The position numbers were made by a program, and so were the translations under genes. A stretch of 64,000 nt of DNA from Pseudomonadota bacterium (GTDB taxonomy: Bacteria; Pseudomonadota; Alphaproteobacteria; Caulobacterales; Caulobacteraceae): assembly GCA_963205005.1 (NCBI GenBank), contig CAUJHW010000114.1:1-64000 (forward strand), given 5' to 3'. Positions 31,166 through 38,878 of the stretch are shown here, one piece after another; position 1 is the stretch's first letter; each line of letters starts with the position of its first letter. The notes under the pieces are model-generated. The model did not search any database. It was not told where the DNA came from and saw nothing but the letters and a program-made list of their open reading frames with translations.

Positions 31166-31197
31166 GGGTCCCGGCGATCGCTCGCCGGGACCCTTTT
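31166..31197 (+). terminator. Rho-independent terminator
   Basis: GGGTCCCGGCGA-tcgc-TCGCCGGGACCC-TTTT, perfect 12-bp stem. Confidence 0.9.
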
Positions 31198-31326
31198 CGT
31201 GTCCGGCTCCGGGGTGAAATACCCCCCTTGGAGGCGACTTCACGGAAGATTCTCGCCTCTCAGGCGAGTCGGTTTGATCGCCCGGATTAACCATGTATTG
31301 GTGTTCTCCAGATTTGGGGAACAGAC

Positions 31327-32031
31327 ATGAAAACCATCAAGATCGCCGCTCTGGCGCTGGGCCTGGCCGTTGCCGGGTCCGCAAACGCGGCCACCAACCT
31401 GATCACGAACGGCAGCTTCGAGGCCGGCGCCGTCGGCGTGGGCCCGGCGGGATTCACCGCCTGGAACTACAACGTCATCCAGCCGGGCAACGCGCTGCCG
31501 CAGATCATCAAGCTGGGCCCGGCGGCCCCCTACCCGACGGGCGCTTACGGTGAGGCCGTTCCGATCGACGCCGGCTTCTCTGGCAGCCCGGACGCGGTCG
31601 GCGAGCAAGCCGCCTACTTCGTCGGCGACGCCGCCAAGGAAGAGCTGTCGCAGACGGTGTTCCTGAACGTCGGCCAGTACACGATCGGCTTCTCGGCCTA
31701 CGTGCCCTTCAACGGCTTCGGCAACCGTTTCAACGCCTCGTTCACCGGCGCGGTGGCCGACGTCCCGCTCGCCAACTTCACGGTGGATGACTCCACCCCG
31801 GGCGTGTGGAAGCACTACTTCGGCATCGCCAACGTCACCACGGCCGGCAACTACACCACGAAGTTCACCTTCGAGTCGGGCGCCTTCCCGGCGGGCGACG
31901 TGGTCATCGACCGCGCCTACATCGTGGCCGGCGCGATCCCGGAACCGGGCGCCTGGGCGCTGATGATCCTCGGCTTCGGCGCCGCCGGTACGGCCCTGCG
32001 CGCCAACCGCCGCCGCGTCGCGGCTGCCTAA
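31327..32031 (+). CDS. PEPxxWA-CTERM sorting domain-containing exported protein
   Basis: Signal peptide; C-terminus IPEPGAWALMILGFGAAGTALRANRRRVAAA; 'NLITNGSFEAG' start of mature region. Confidence 0.9.
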   Translation: MKTIKIAALALGLAVAGSANAATNLITNGSFEAGAVGVGPAGFTAWNYNVIQPGNALPQIIKLGPAAPYPTGAYGEAVPIDAGFSGSPDAVGEQAAYFVGDAAKEELSQTVFLNVGQYTIGFSAYVPFNGFGNRFNASFTGAVADVPLANFTVDDSTPGVWKHYFGIANVTTAGNYTTKFTFESGAFPAGDVVIDRAYIVAGAIPEPGAWALMILGFGAAGTALRANRRRVAAA

Positions 32032-32060
32032 GACCTGATTTCGCCGCAAGGCGGACGATT

Positions 32061-32090
32061 GGCCCCGGTGAGGTTCACCGGGGCCTTTTT
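32061..32090 (+). terminator. Rho-independent terminator
   Basis: GGCCCCGGTGA-ggt-TCACCGGGGCC-TTTTT. Confidence 0.9.
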
Positions 32091-32116
32091 CGTGTCCGGA
32101 ATACCGATTGCCGGCT

Positions 32117-32827
32117 TCAGGATGCGGGCGGCGTGGCCGGCGCCGGCGCTGGCGTCGCCGCGGGCTGAACCGGCGCCGGCGGGGCGACGGGAATCCGGCT
32201 TACGCGGGTGATGCGCACCGGCTGCCGCAGCATCTCGCCCTTCATCGCCCCCTCGCCACGGTTCGGATCGGTCGGCAGGACGATGATCTTCTTCACCACG
32301 TCCAGCCCCTCCACGACCTGGCCGAAGGCGGCGAAGCCCGGGTTCTTCGGGTCCTTGGGATCCGCGTCCAGGTAGCTCATGTCGCCCAGCGTGATCGACC
32401 AGTCGGACTGTGCGGTGCCAGGTGCGTGCCGGCCCATGGAGATGGTCCCGTCGGTACGGTGGGTCAGCCCCGTCTTGAGGGTCGACTCATGGGCGATCGG
32501 CGGCAGCACCTTTTTCGGGTCGTTCTGCAGCCCGCCCTGGATCAGACCGTAGTCGTCCGAGGCATAGCCCGGCGGTCTGGAGGCCCGGTAGAAGGTCGCT
32601 CCGTTGAACAGTCCGCGGTCCACGTATCTCAGGTAGTTGGCCACCGTGATCGGCGCCTTGGCCGGATAGAGTTCCAGCACGATCGCGCCCTGGGGCGTCT
32701 CGATCTTTACCCGTGGGTTGGGCTTGGCGGCCGGCGGCGGGGGCGCTGCGGGCCCAGGAGTCTGCGCAGGCGCCGAAGTCGACAGGGCGGTGACGGCGCA
32801 TAGGCCGAGAAGGGTGCGGCGAAGCAT
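32117..32827 (-). CDS. cyclophilin-type peptidylprolyl isomerase
   Basis: Signal peptide; 'IVLELYPAKAPITVANYLRYVDRGLFNGATFYRA'. Confidence 0.9.
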   Translation of the reverse strand: MLRRTLLGLCAVTALSTSAPAQTPGPAAPPPPAAKPNPRVKIETPQGAIVLELYPAKAPITVANYLRYVDRGLFNGATFYRASRPPGYASDDYGLIQGGLQNDPKKVLPPIAHESTLKTGLTHRTDGTISMGRHAPGTAQSDWSITLGDMSYLDADPKDPKNPGFAAFGQVVEGLDVVKKIIVLPTDPNRGEGAMKGEMLRQPVRITRVSRIPVAPPAPVQPAATPAPAPATPPAS

Positions 32828-32835
32828 CAGCCAGA

Positions 32836-33432
32836 CTAGTCCTGTGAAAGGCGGGCGCGCCAGCCGGGGTCGCGATCCCCGGTAACGCCCAGGAGCTGCA
32901 GGGAGGTCACCGCGGCCACGGCGCGGCCGGTGATCGGCTGCCGGGCCTCGACGTAGAGGGGCGCCACCACCCAGGCTGGCGGAAAACCCTTCAGCTCATG
33001 GTCAGGCATGGCGCCCAGGTGCGGGCAGCGCTGGAGCGAGGTGAGGGCGCAGCGCATGTGCAGGGGGGCGATCGAGCCGGCGTCGAGCAGGACCCGGTCG
33101 TCGTCCAGGTCCACGGGCAGGGCGTGACCGAACCCGCGGGCGCGCAGCACGCCGGCGGCGTGGAACTGGCCCGTCTGGCTCCAGCGGTCGCCCTCCGGTG
33201 TGGGTTCTCCGCACATCGGGCACAGCATGGCGCGCACGCTGTCGCGCTGCCGGCGGAGATGATTGCGCGAATATAGCGGCTTTCCGACCCCGGGCTTCCA
33301 GGTCTGCAGCGCAGCCACCCGGCCATCGACGGTCGGACACGGACCGACTCCGCCCTGCTTTTCCTGCGACCAACTGGTCACCCAGGGCACGTCGACGCCG
33401 ACCTTGAGGCGGGAGGGGATCACCGGGGGCAT
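32836..33432 (-). CDS. hypothetical protein with zinc-ribbon-like Cys pairs
   Basis: 198 aa; 'MLCPMCGEPTPEGDRWSQTG' ... 'MRCALTSLQRCPHL'. Confidence 0.65.
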   Translation of the reverse strand: MPPVIPSRLKVGVDVPWVTSWSQEKQGGVGPCPTVDGRVAALQTWKPGVGKPLYSRNHLRRQRDSVRAMLCPMCGEPTPEGDRWSQTGQFHAAGVLRARGFGHALPVDLDDDRVLLDAGSIAPLHMRCALTSLQRCPHLGAMPDHELKGFPPAWVVAPLYVEARQPITGRAVAAVTSLQLLGVTGDRDPGWRARLSQD

Positions 33433-33896
33433 TTGTAGAAGGTATCCGTTCGGCCGCGGGAGCGCAGTTTGCCCCCGGCGTTGATGAGGGTCTGGACGCG
33501 GCTGGCGCAGAGCCGGCGGACGCCCGAGGCGCCGTCCACGGTGGTGCGGACGCGGGCGAGCACCCGGGCCGAGGCGCCGTCCGCGGCGATCTCGACGCGC
33601 GTGACCTCCGTGGTTTCGCGGGACCGGGACCTGGCCAGGGCTTTCGCGGTCAGCTTTCGGGCCTCGGTCAGACTGCTGGTCCCATAGGGAACCGGCGGCT
33701 TGTCACCGACGTAGGCCTGGTCGGTGAAGGTGGCGCCCAGGGTGTAGCCCGAGAAATAGGCGTCGAGGTCGCCCGCGTTCCACGCCGCCTCCTGGCTCGC
33801 CACAAAGGCCCGGGCCGCCGCGTTTGTGACCGGTGTCTGGGCCACGGCGGCGCCCGCGGTGAGCAGCAGGGCGGCGAGAAGGACGAGGGTCCGCAT
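33420..33896 (-). CDS. exported nuclear transport factor 2/DUF4440-like protein
   Basis: Signal peptide; 'AFVASQEAAWNAGDLDAYFSGYTLGATFT'. Confidence 0.7.
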   Translation of the reverse strand: MRTLVLLAALLLTAGAAVAQTPVTNAAARAFVASQEAAWNAGDLDAYFSGYTLGATFTDQAYVGDKPPVPYGTSSLTEARKLTAKALARSRSRETTEVTRVEIAADGASARVLARVRTTVDGASGVRRLCASRVQTLINAGGKLRSRGRTDTFYKCPR

Positions 33897-33902
33897 GTCT
33901 GA

Positions 33903-34742
33903 CTAGAATCCCAGCGCGCGCATGCGATAGCCGTTGATCGCCGTCTCGCCCAGGCGCTCCAGGAGCCGCCAGTTGACGATCGCTCCGATGGGCGCGCCGA
34001 CGATCGGGATCATCTGGGCCAGTTTCGCCAGGTCGATGTAGTCGCGGTACTCCTGCTGGAAGGCCCGCCAGTCGAAGTGCTCGTAGTCGGCGGGGTGGGT
34101 GCGCGCGTCCCAGCCCTCCAGGCCGGCGAACACCACCGCGCGGTGGTCCGGGCCGGAGAAGGCCAGCTGGAACAGCTGCAGGATGTACAGCCGTTCCTCG
34201 AACCGGTCGGCCTCGTGGCCGTAGATCGCCGACAGGTCGAACAGCAGCTTGAGCTTGATCACCAGCAGGGCCGGGAAATCGGCCAGGGCCAGCCAGAAGC
34301 CCCCTGCGCCGGTCACGCCACCCTCCACGGCCGCGGTCTTGCGGTAGCCGTCGATGGCCTCGGCGGCGCGGCGGTCGCGCTCGGCCAGGGTCACGCTGGT
34401 CAGCGGTGGGGCGGTGGTCAGGTCGGCGCCCGTCAGGATGGAGCGCGTCAGGCCCTCGATCACCGTGGTGACCGTGGCGTGGACCTGTTCGGGGATGATC
34501 CGGTTGACCCGGGACTGCAGTCCCTTGGCGGCGCGGTCAAATGCGCCGGGGGGTTTCAGGAGCCGTGAACGCCAGTGGGCGACCTCCGCGCGCGCCCAGT
34601 CGTCATAGGCGGCGTCGGAGGCGCCGAAAGGGGGCGTGAGCCGGGCTATTGGGACATCACCAGTTGCAGGATCCAGGCGCCGAGCGCTGTCAGCGCCGTA
34701 CCTGTCAGGAACCCGCGTACGAAGGCTCCGTTCCGTTCCCAC
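33903..34742 (-). CDS. EcsC family protein (start uncertain)
   Basis: 'FPALLVIKLKLLFDLSAIYGHEADRFEERLYILQLFQLAFS', 'MIPIVGAPIGAIVNWRLLERLGETAINGYRMR'. Confidence 0.75.
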   Translation of the reverse strand: MGTERSLRTRVPDRYGADSARRLDPATGDVPIARLTPPFGASDAAYDDWARAEVAHWRSRLLKPPGAFDRAAKGLQSRVNRIIPEQVHATVTTVIEGLTRSILTGADLTTAPPLTSVTLAERDRRAAEAIDGYRKTAAVEGGVTGAGGFWLALADFPALLVIKLKLLFDLSAIYGHEADRFEERLYILQLFQLAFSGPDHRAVVFAGLEGWDARTHPADYEHFDWRAFQQEYRDYIDLAKLAQMIPIVGAPIGAIVNWRLLERLGETAINGYRMRALGF

Positions 34743-34795
34743 CAGATCCGCCGGGCGCGCATGCGCTGGGCGCGATCGACCTTGCGACGTTGCAT
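34646..34795 (-). CDS. candidate small single-TM protein
   Basis: 49 aa MQRRKVDRAQRMRARRIWWERNGAFVRGFLTGTALTALGAWILQLVMSQ; below the ORF-track size limit. Confidence 0.45.
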   Translation of the reverse strand: MQRRKVDRAQRMRARRIWWERNGAFVRGFLTGTALTALGAWILQLVMSQ

Positions 34796-34948
34796 GACGT
34801 TCCCGTTCCCCCGATGCGCTGATCTTCTAGCGCGCCGCGCGGCCGGGCGGAACCTCGCCGTCGCCGTGAGTTGGGGATCGAGGCCTTGCGCGACGCAGGG
34901 AAAGTCCCGCCACTATGCCACCAAGCCTCTGGGGGCGGGGAAACGACC

Positions 34949-35896
34949 ATGCGAAGACTTGCGATCCTGATCCTTTGCGTCCTCGGCGCCGCAGGCCTGA
35001 CGGCATGCGCGAAGCCCGAGCTGCCGTGGAACCAGCTGGAGAGCCGGTACGCCAGCGCGGACTCCCGGTTCATTGACCTGCCGGGTGGCGAGCGTGTCCA
35101 CTATCGGGACCAGGGAAACCGCGCGGGCCGGACCGTGGTGCTGGTGCACGGCTTCTCGGCCTCGCTTCACGCCTGGGAGCCCTGGGTCGCGCGGCTGTCG
35201 AAGGACTACCGGGTGGTCACCCTGGACCTTGCCGGCCATGGCCTGACCCGCACCCCGTCGGGCTACCAGATCACCACCGAGCGGCAGGTCGCGATCGTCG
35301 ACGCCGTCACCCGAGGCCTTGGCGTCGAGCGCTTTGTCCTCGGCGGCAACTCCATGGGCGGCGCGGTGGCCTGGAACTTCGCACTGGCGCACCCCGACCG
35401 ACTACAGGGTCTGGTGCTGGTGGACGCCGCCGGCTGGCAGGTCCCCGGCAAGCGCGAGGGCTCGCCACTGGTTTTCAAGCTGCTGGCCAATCCGGCCGGG
35501 CGCGCGGTGCTCAAGAGCATCGATCTGCGGCCCATGGCGGAGAAGGGCCTGAAGACGGCCTATATCGACGAGTCGCTGGTGACGCCGGCGCTTGTGGACC
35601 GGTATGCCGACATGGCGCTCGCGCCGGGCCGGCGGGAACTGATCCTCAATTCCCAGTCGCGGCCGCGGGAGCCGGTCACCCCGGCGACCTTCGCGCGGAT
35701 TGCGACGCCCACCCTGGTGATGACCGGCGAGGCCGACAAGGTGATCCCGGCTGCCGCCAGCCGGGGCCTGGCCGGCGCGATCCCCGGGGCGAAGCTGATC
35801 GCCTACCCCGGGGTCGGCCATGTGCCGATGGAACAGATCCCCGACCGTTCGGCCGACGACCTGAAAGCCTTCCTGGCCGGATTGCCGCCGGCCTGA
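34949..35896 (+). CDS. alpha/beta hydrolase lipoprotein
   Basis: Lipobox 'GLTACAK'; 'VLVHGFSASLHAWEPW', 'LGGNSMGGAVAW'. Confidence 0.85.
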   Translation: MRRLAILILCVLGAAGLTACAKPELPWNQLESRYASADSRFIDLPGGERVHYRDQGNRAGRTVVLVHGFSASLHAWEPWVARLSKDYRVVTLDLAGHGLTRTPSGYQITTERQVAIVDAVTRGLGVERFVLGGNSMGGAVAWNFALAHPDRLQGLVLVDAAGWQVPGKREGSPLVFKLLANPAGRAVLKSIDLRPMAEKGLKTAYIDESLVTPALVDRYADMALAPGRRELILNSQSRPREPVTPATFARIATPTLVMTGEADKVIPAAASRGLAGAIPGAKLIAYPGVGHVPMEQIPDRSADDLKAFLAGLPPA

Positions 35897-35901
35897 GGCG
35901 G

Positions 35902-36393
35902 CTACTTGGCTTCGGCAATGCCCTTCATCGTGGCGAGCACGCCCGTGAACTGCTTCGCCCGGCGTTCCTTGTCGGCGGCCTTGGCCTCCGGCGTGGCCAG
36001 CGGCTCGGCGTCATAGACCAGGGTGTAGAGAAGCTTGGAGTGACCCTTGTCGACGGGGCGAATCTCCACGGTGCCGTGATAGTCGATCGGCGACTTGGGC
36101 TGGGAGTAGCTGTACGACCAGGCGGTCCGGGCCACGAGCAGTTCGTCGATCCGGCCGGCGATGCGGCGCACCGCGCCCACTTCGTTGTCCTTGCCCGAAG
36201 TGATGACGCAGGTGGTCTTCAGCCAGGCGCCGATGTCGCAGTAGCCCGAGATTTTCGACCAGGCCACGTCCGCCGGACGGTCGACCGTCGTCTCCAGCGC
36301 CACGGTGACGAAGTCGGCGGCCTGGGCCGTGCTCGCGAGGCTGAGCGCGGCGCCGACGCCGGCGGCGAGCACGGCGATGTTTCGAATGGACAT
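35902..36393 (-). CDS. exported SRPBCC family protein
   Basis: Signal peptide; 'VTVALETTVDRPADVAWSKISGYCDIGAW'. Confidence 0.75.
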   Translation of the reverse strand: MSIRNIAVLAAGVGAALSLASTAQAADFVTVALETTVDRPADVAWSKISGYCDIGAWLKTTCVITSGKDNEVGAVRRIAGRIDELLVARTAWSYSYSQPKSPIDYHGTVEIRPVDKGHSKLLYTLVYDAEPLATPEAKAADKERRAKQFTGVLATMKGIAEAK

Positions 36394-36486
36394 AATGTTT
36401 CCCCTCATTCCCCTTGCTGGGTTCGGGGGCACTTTGGACGGGTTACGCAAGGGCCCGCAAGGTCGCTTGAACGCCGTCGCCTGCCA

Positions 36487-36702
36487 CTAGCGAAGGAACA
36501 GGGGCGCCACGTAGAGCGCCAGCAGGAGCGCGACAACGATCGCCAGGATCAGCGGCGCCCGGGGGTTGGACCCCAGAAACGAGCCGCCCGGCGGCTTTGG
36601 TGGCGCCCGCCGCTGCGCCTGCTCGCGCGAGCGCTTGTACTGGTTGAGGTCGGTGACCCGCCGGTCCAGGTCATCTGGATTGATGCGGGGCCGCTTTCCC
36701 AT
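36487..36702 (-). CDS. small membrane protein, hypothetical
   Basis: 71 aa with C-terminal TM 'APLILAIVVALLLALYVAPLFL'; abuts yebC. Confidence 0.65.
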   Translation of the reverse strand: MGKRPRINPDDLDRRVTDLNQYKRSREQAQRRAPPKPPGGSFLGSNPRAPLILAIVVALLLALYVAPLFLR

Positions 36703-37448
36703 CAGCCGGCCAGCTTCTCGAGGTCCTCGGTCGAGATGTCGGCGTTCGAGTAGACGTTCTGCACGTCGTCGTCGTCTTCCAGCGTCTCGATCAGCTTCAT
36801 CAGCGTGGCCACCGCGTCACCGGTCACCGGGGTGAGCACCTTGGGCTTCCAGACGATGTTGGTCGACTTGGCCGGGCCGAGCGTGGCCTCGAGCGCATGC
36901 GACACCTCGGAAAGCTGGTCGAAGGCGGTGTAGATGGTGTGGCCGTCCTCATCGGATTCCACGTCGTCGGCGCCCGCCTCGATGGCGGCCTCCATCACCT
37001 TGTCCTCGCTGCCGGCGGAGGCGGCGTAGCCGATCTGGCCCACCCGGTCCCACATGAACGAGACCGAGCCGGACTCACCCAGGTTGCCGCCGTTCTTGGC
37101 GAAGGTGGAGCGGACGTTGGCCGCCGCCCGGTTGCGGTTGTCGGTCAGCGCCTCGACGATCACGCCCACGCCGCCGGGCCCGAAGCCCTCGTAGCGGATT
37201 TCCTCATAGGATTCCGCGTCGCCGCCGGCGGCCTTCTTGATGGCGCGTTCGATCACGTCCTTGGGCAGGGACTCGCCCTTGGCATTGTTCACCGCAAGCC
37301 GCAGGCGCGCATTCATGTTGGGGTCGGGCAGGCCTGACTTGGCCGCCACGGTGATCTCGCGCGCGAGCTTGGAGAACAGCTTGGACCGGGCGCTGTCGGC
37401 GCGGCCCTTGCGGTGCATGATGTTCTTGAACTTGGAATGTCCGGCCAT
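36702..37448 (-). CDS. YebC/PmpR family DNA-binding regulatory protein
   Basis: '[37 protein letters not shown]'. Confidence 0.97.
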   Translation of the reverse strand: MAGHSKFKNIMHRKGRADSARSKLFSKLAREITVAAKSGLPDPNMNARLRLAVNNAKGESLPKDVIERAIKKAAGGDAESYEEIRYEGFGPGGVGVIVEALTDNRNRAAANVRSTFAKNGGNLGESGSVSFMWDRVGQIGYAASAGSEDKVMEAAIEAGADDVESDEDGHTIYTAFDQLSEVSHALEATLGPAKSTNIVWKPKVLTPVTGDAVATLMKLIETLEDDDDVQNVYSNADISTEDLEKLAG

Positions 37449-37525
37449 GGTCCGTTCGGAAGCGCGAAGAGAAGGTGTGCGCTTCTAACCCGGACGGTGG
37501 CCCGGGCGGAACCCCCGGCGGTCGC

Positions 37526-38683
37526 TCAGGCGACGGTCGCGGCCCGGCGGCGGCGCAGGAGCGAGCCCACGAACCCGAAGCCCAGGATCAGCATCGCCCA
37601 CGTCGCCGGCTCCGGAACGGCGCTCTGCAGCTCTTCCGCCTTGATCGTGAGCGATCCTGCCCAGTTGTTCATGTGGATTTCGCCGTTCTGGGCGAAGTTC
37701 CGCGCGACGACCGAACCCTCGATGAAGTTGCCGGTCTTCAGGTCGGCGTAGGGAGCGAGGACAGAGCCGTACCAGCTCTTTGACCCCAGATCGATGCTGG
37801 TGGCCTCGTAGAAGTTCCAGATCACCTTCTGGCCGAGACCCGATGGGCCGTTGAAGTTGATCCCGCCCGGCAGGCTCACCTTGAGGCCGGCAACGTTCAC
37901 GATCACGGCGTCATAGGTGGTGGGCAGGGCGAACTGGAGCTGGCTCTGGGACTTGAGCGCCGCGTTCAGGTCGCTGAGCGCGAAGACCGCCACGCCCGCG
38001 CCGGTTCCGGCGTCGAAGATTGCCTTCTGCTTGTCGGGCGAATAGGTCAGGGCGCTGGTGGGATCCAGGTCGGCGAAATAGGCCGAGGCGTCCTGCACGC
38101 CCAGGGTGATCGCCGCCAGCTGGCCCTCGAGATCGTCCTGCAGGCCCTTGGCGGTGTGGTCGCCGGCATGCAGCGTCCCGTTGACGTTCGAGCCCTTCGA
38201 GCCGCCGTAGTAGATGTCCTTGGCGTTGGTCTTGCTGACGTTTCCGTCGATGTAGACCGCCGCGCCGTTGGCGTTCAGCTTCGTCGCGTTGCCGTCGACA
38301 TAGACCTGGCCGCCGCCGTTCATGTTGGCGCCGCTGTCGAGGTTGCCGCCGACCTTCAGGGCCGCGCCGTTGTTGATCTGCTTCGTCGAGCCGGTGACGT
38401 CGCCCACCACAGTCAGGCCCGTTCCGCCCTTCAGGGCGCCCGGCTTGGTGAAATAGTTGGACGAATTGCCCGACAGGTTGCCACCCACGAAGGCGCGGCC
38501 CTCCACCTCCGAAGACGATTTCAGGTCCTTGAGCACGACGAGATTGTAGTCTCGCAGGGTCTGCAGGCCGGTGTTGACGGACTCGGCCTTCGCCGACGTC
38601 GGCAGCGGGCCGGCGAGGGCGGGCGCGGCCGCGACAACGGCCAGCACGGCGGCAAGGGTGGTCAGACGGATCGGAGGCGACAT
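37526..38683 (-). CDS. choice-of-anchor A family, PEPxxWA-CTERM exported protein
   Basis: 'LQTLRDYNLVVLKDLKSSSEVEGRAFVGGNLSGNSSNYF', C-terminus VPEPATWAMLILGFGFVGSLLRRRRA. Confidence 0.9.
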   Translation of the reverse strand: MSPPIRLTTLAAVLAVVAAAPALAGPLPTSAKAESVNTGLQTLRDYNLVVLKDLKSSSEVEGRAFVGGNLSGNSSNYFTKPGALKGGTGLTVVGDVTGSTKQINNGAALKVGGNLDSGANMNGGGQVYVDGNATKLNANGAAVYIDGNVSKTNAKDIYYGGSKGSNVNGTLHAGDHTAKGLQDDLEGQLAAITLGVQDASAYFADLDPTSALTYSPDKQKAIFDAGTGAGVAVFALSDLNAALKSQSQLQFALPTTYDAVIVNVAGLKVSLPGGINFNGPSGLGQKVIWNFYEATSIDLGSKSWYGSVLAPYADLKTGNFIEGSVVARNFAQNGEIHMNNWAGSLTIKAEELQSAVPEPATWAMLILGFGFVGSLLRRRRAATVA

Positions 38684-38769
38684 TCGACGGACTTACGCAT
38701 GGATGAGGTTTACGGATGCCTTAGAGCCGACGGGTCGGCCCTTGCGGCAGCGCTTATGTGGTCGCCGTA

Positions 38770-38784
38770 TGTTGCAATGCAACA
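38770..38784. promoter_or_regulatory. perfect 15-bp palindrome TGTTGCA-A-TGCAACA, candidate operator
   Basis: 87 bp upstream of the choice-of-anchor A gene start. Confidence 0.45.
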
Positions 38785-38878
38785 AGCGCGGCGCGCGGAA
38801 TGACGCGGTGCGATGTCGCAGGGCGTCCGCGCCGGTTTGCGGCGTCGCCCTTGCCACCTTGGTCAGGCGGGGCAGCGA

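Larger units (their letters stand above)
30367..31206 (+). repeat. first unit of a tandem PEP-CTERM duplication (conserved edges, diverged interior)
   Basis: CAGGCGAGGCGGGTTTGAT at the left edge, TTTTCGTGTCCGG at the right edge, 32-bp identical sorting-tag DNA; paired with 31261-32099. Confidence 0.6.
31261..32099 (+). repeat. second unit of a tandem PEP-CTERM duplication
   Basis: CAGGCGAGTCGGTTTGAT at the left edge, TTTTCGTGTCCGG at the right edge; paired with 30367-31206. Confidence 0.6.
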
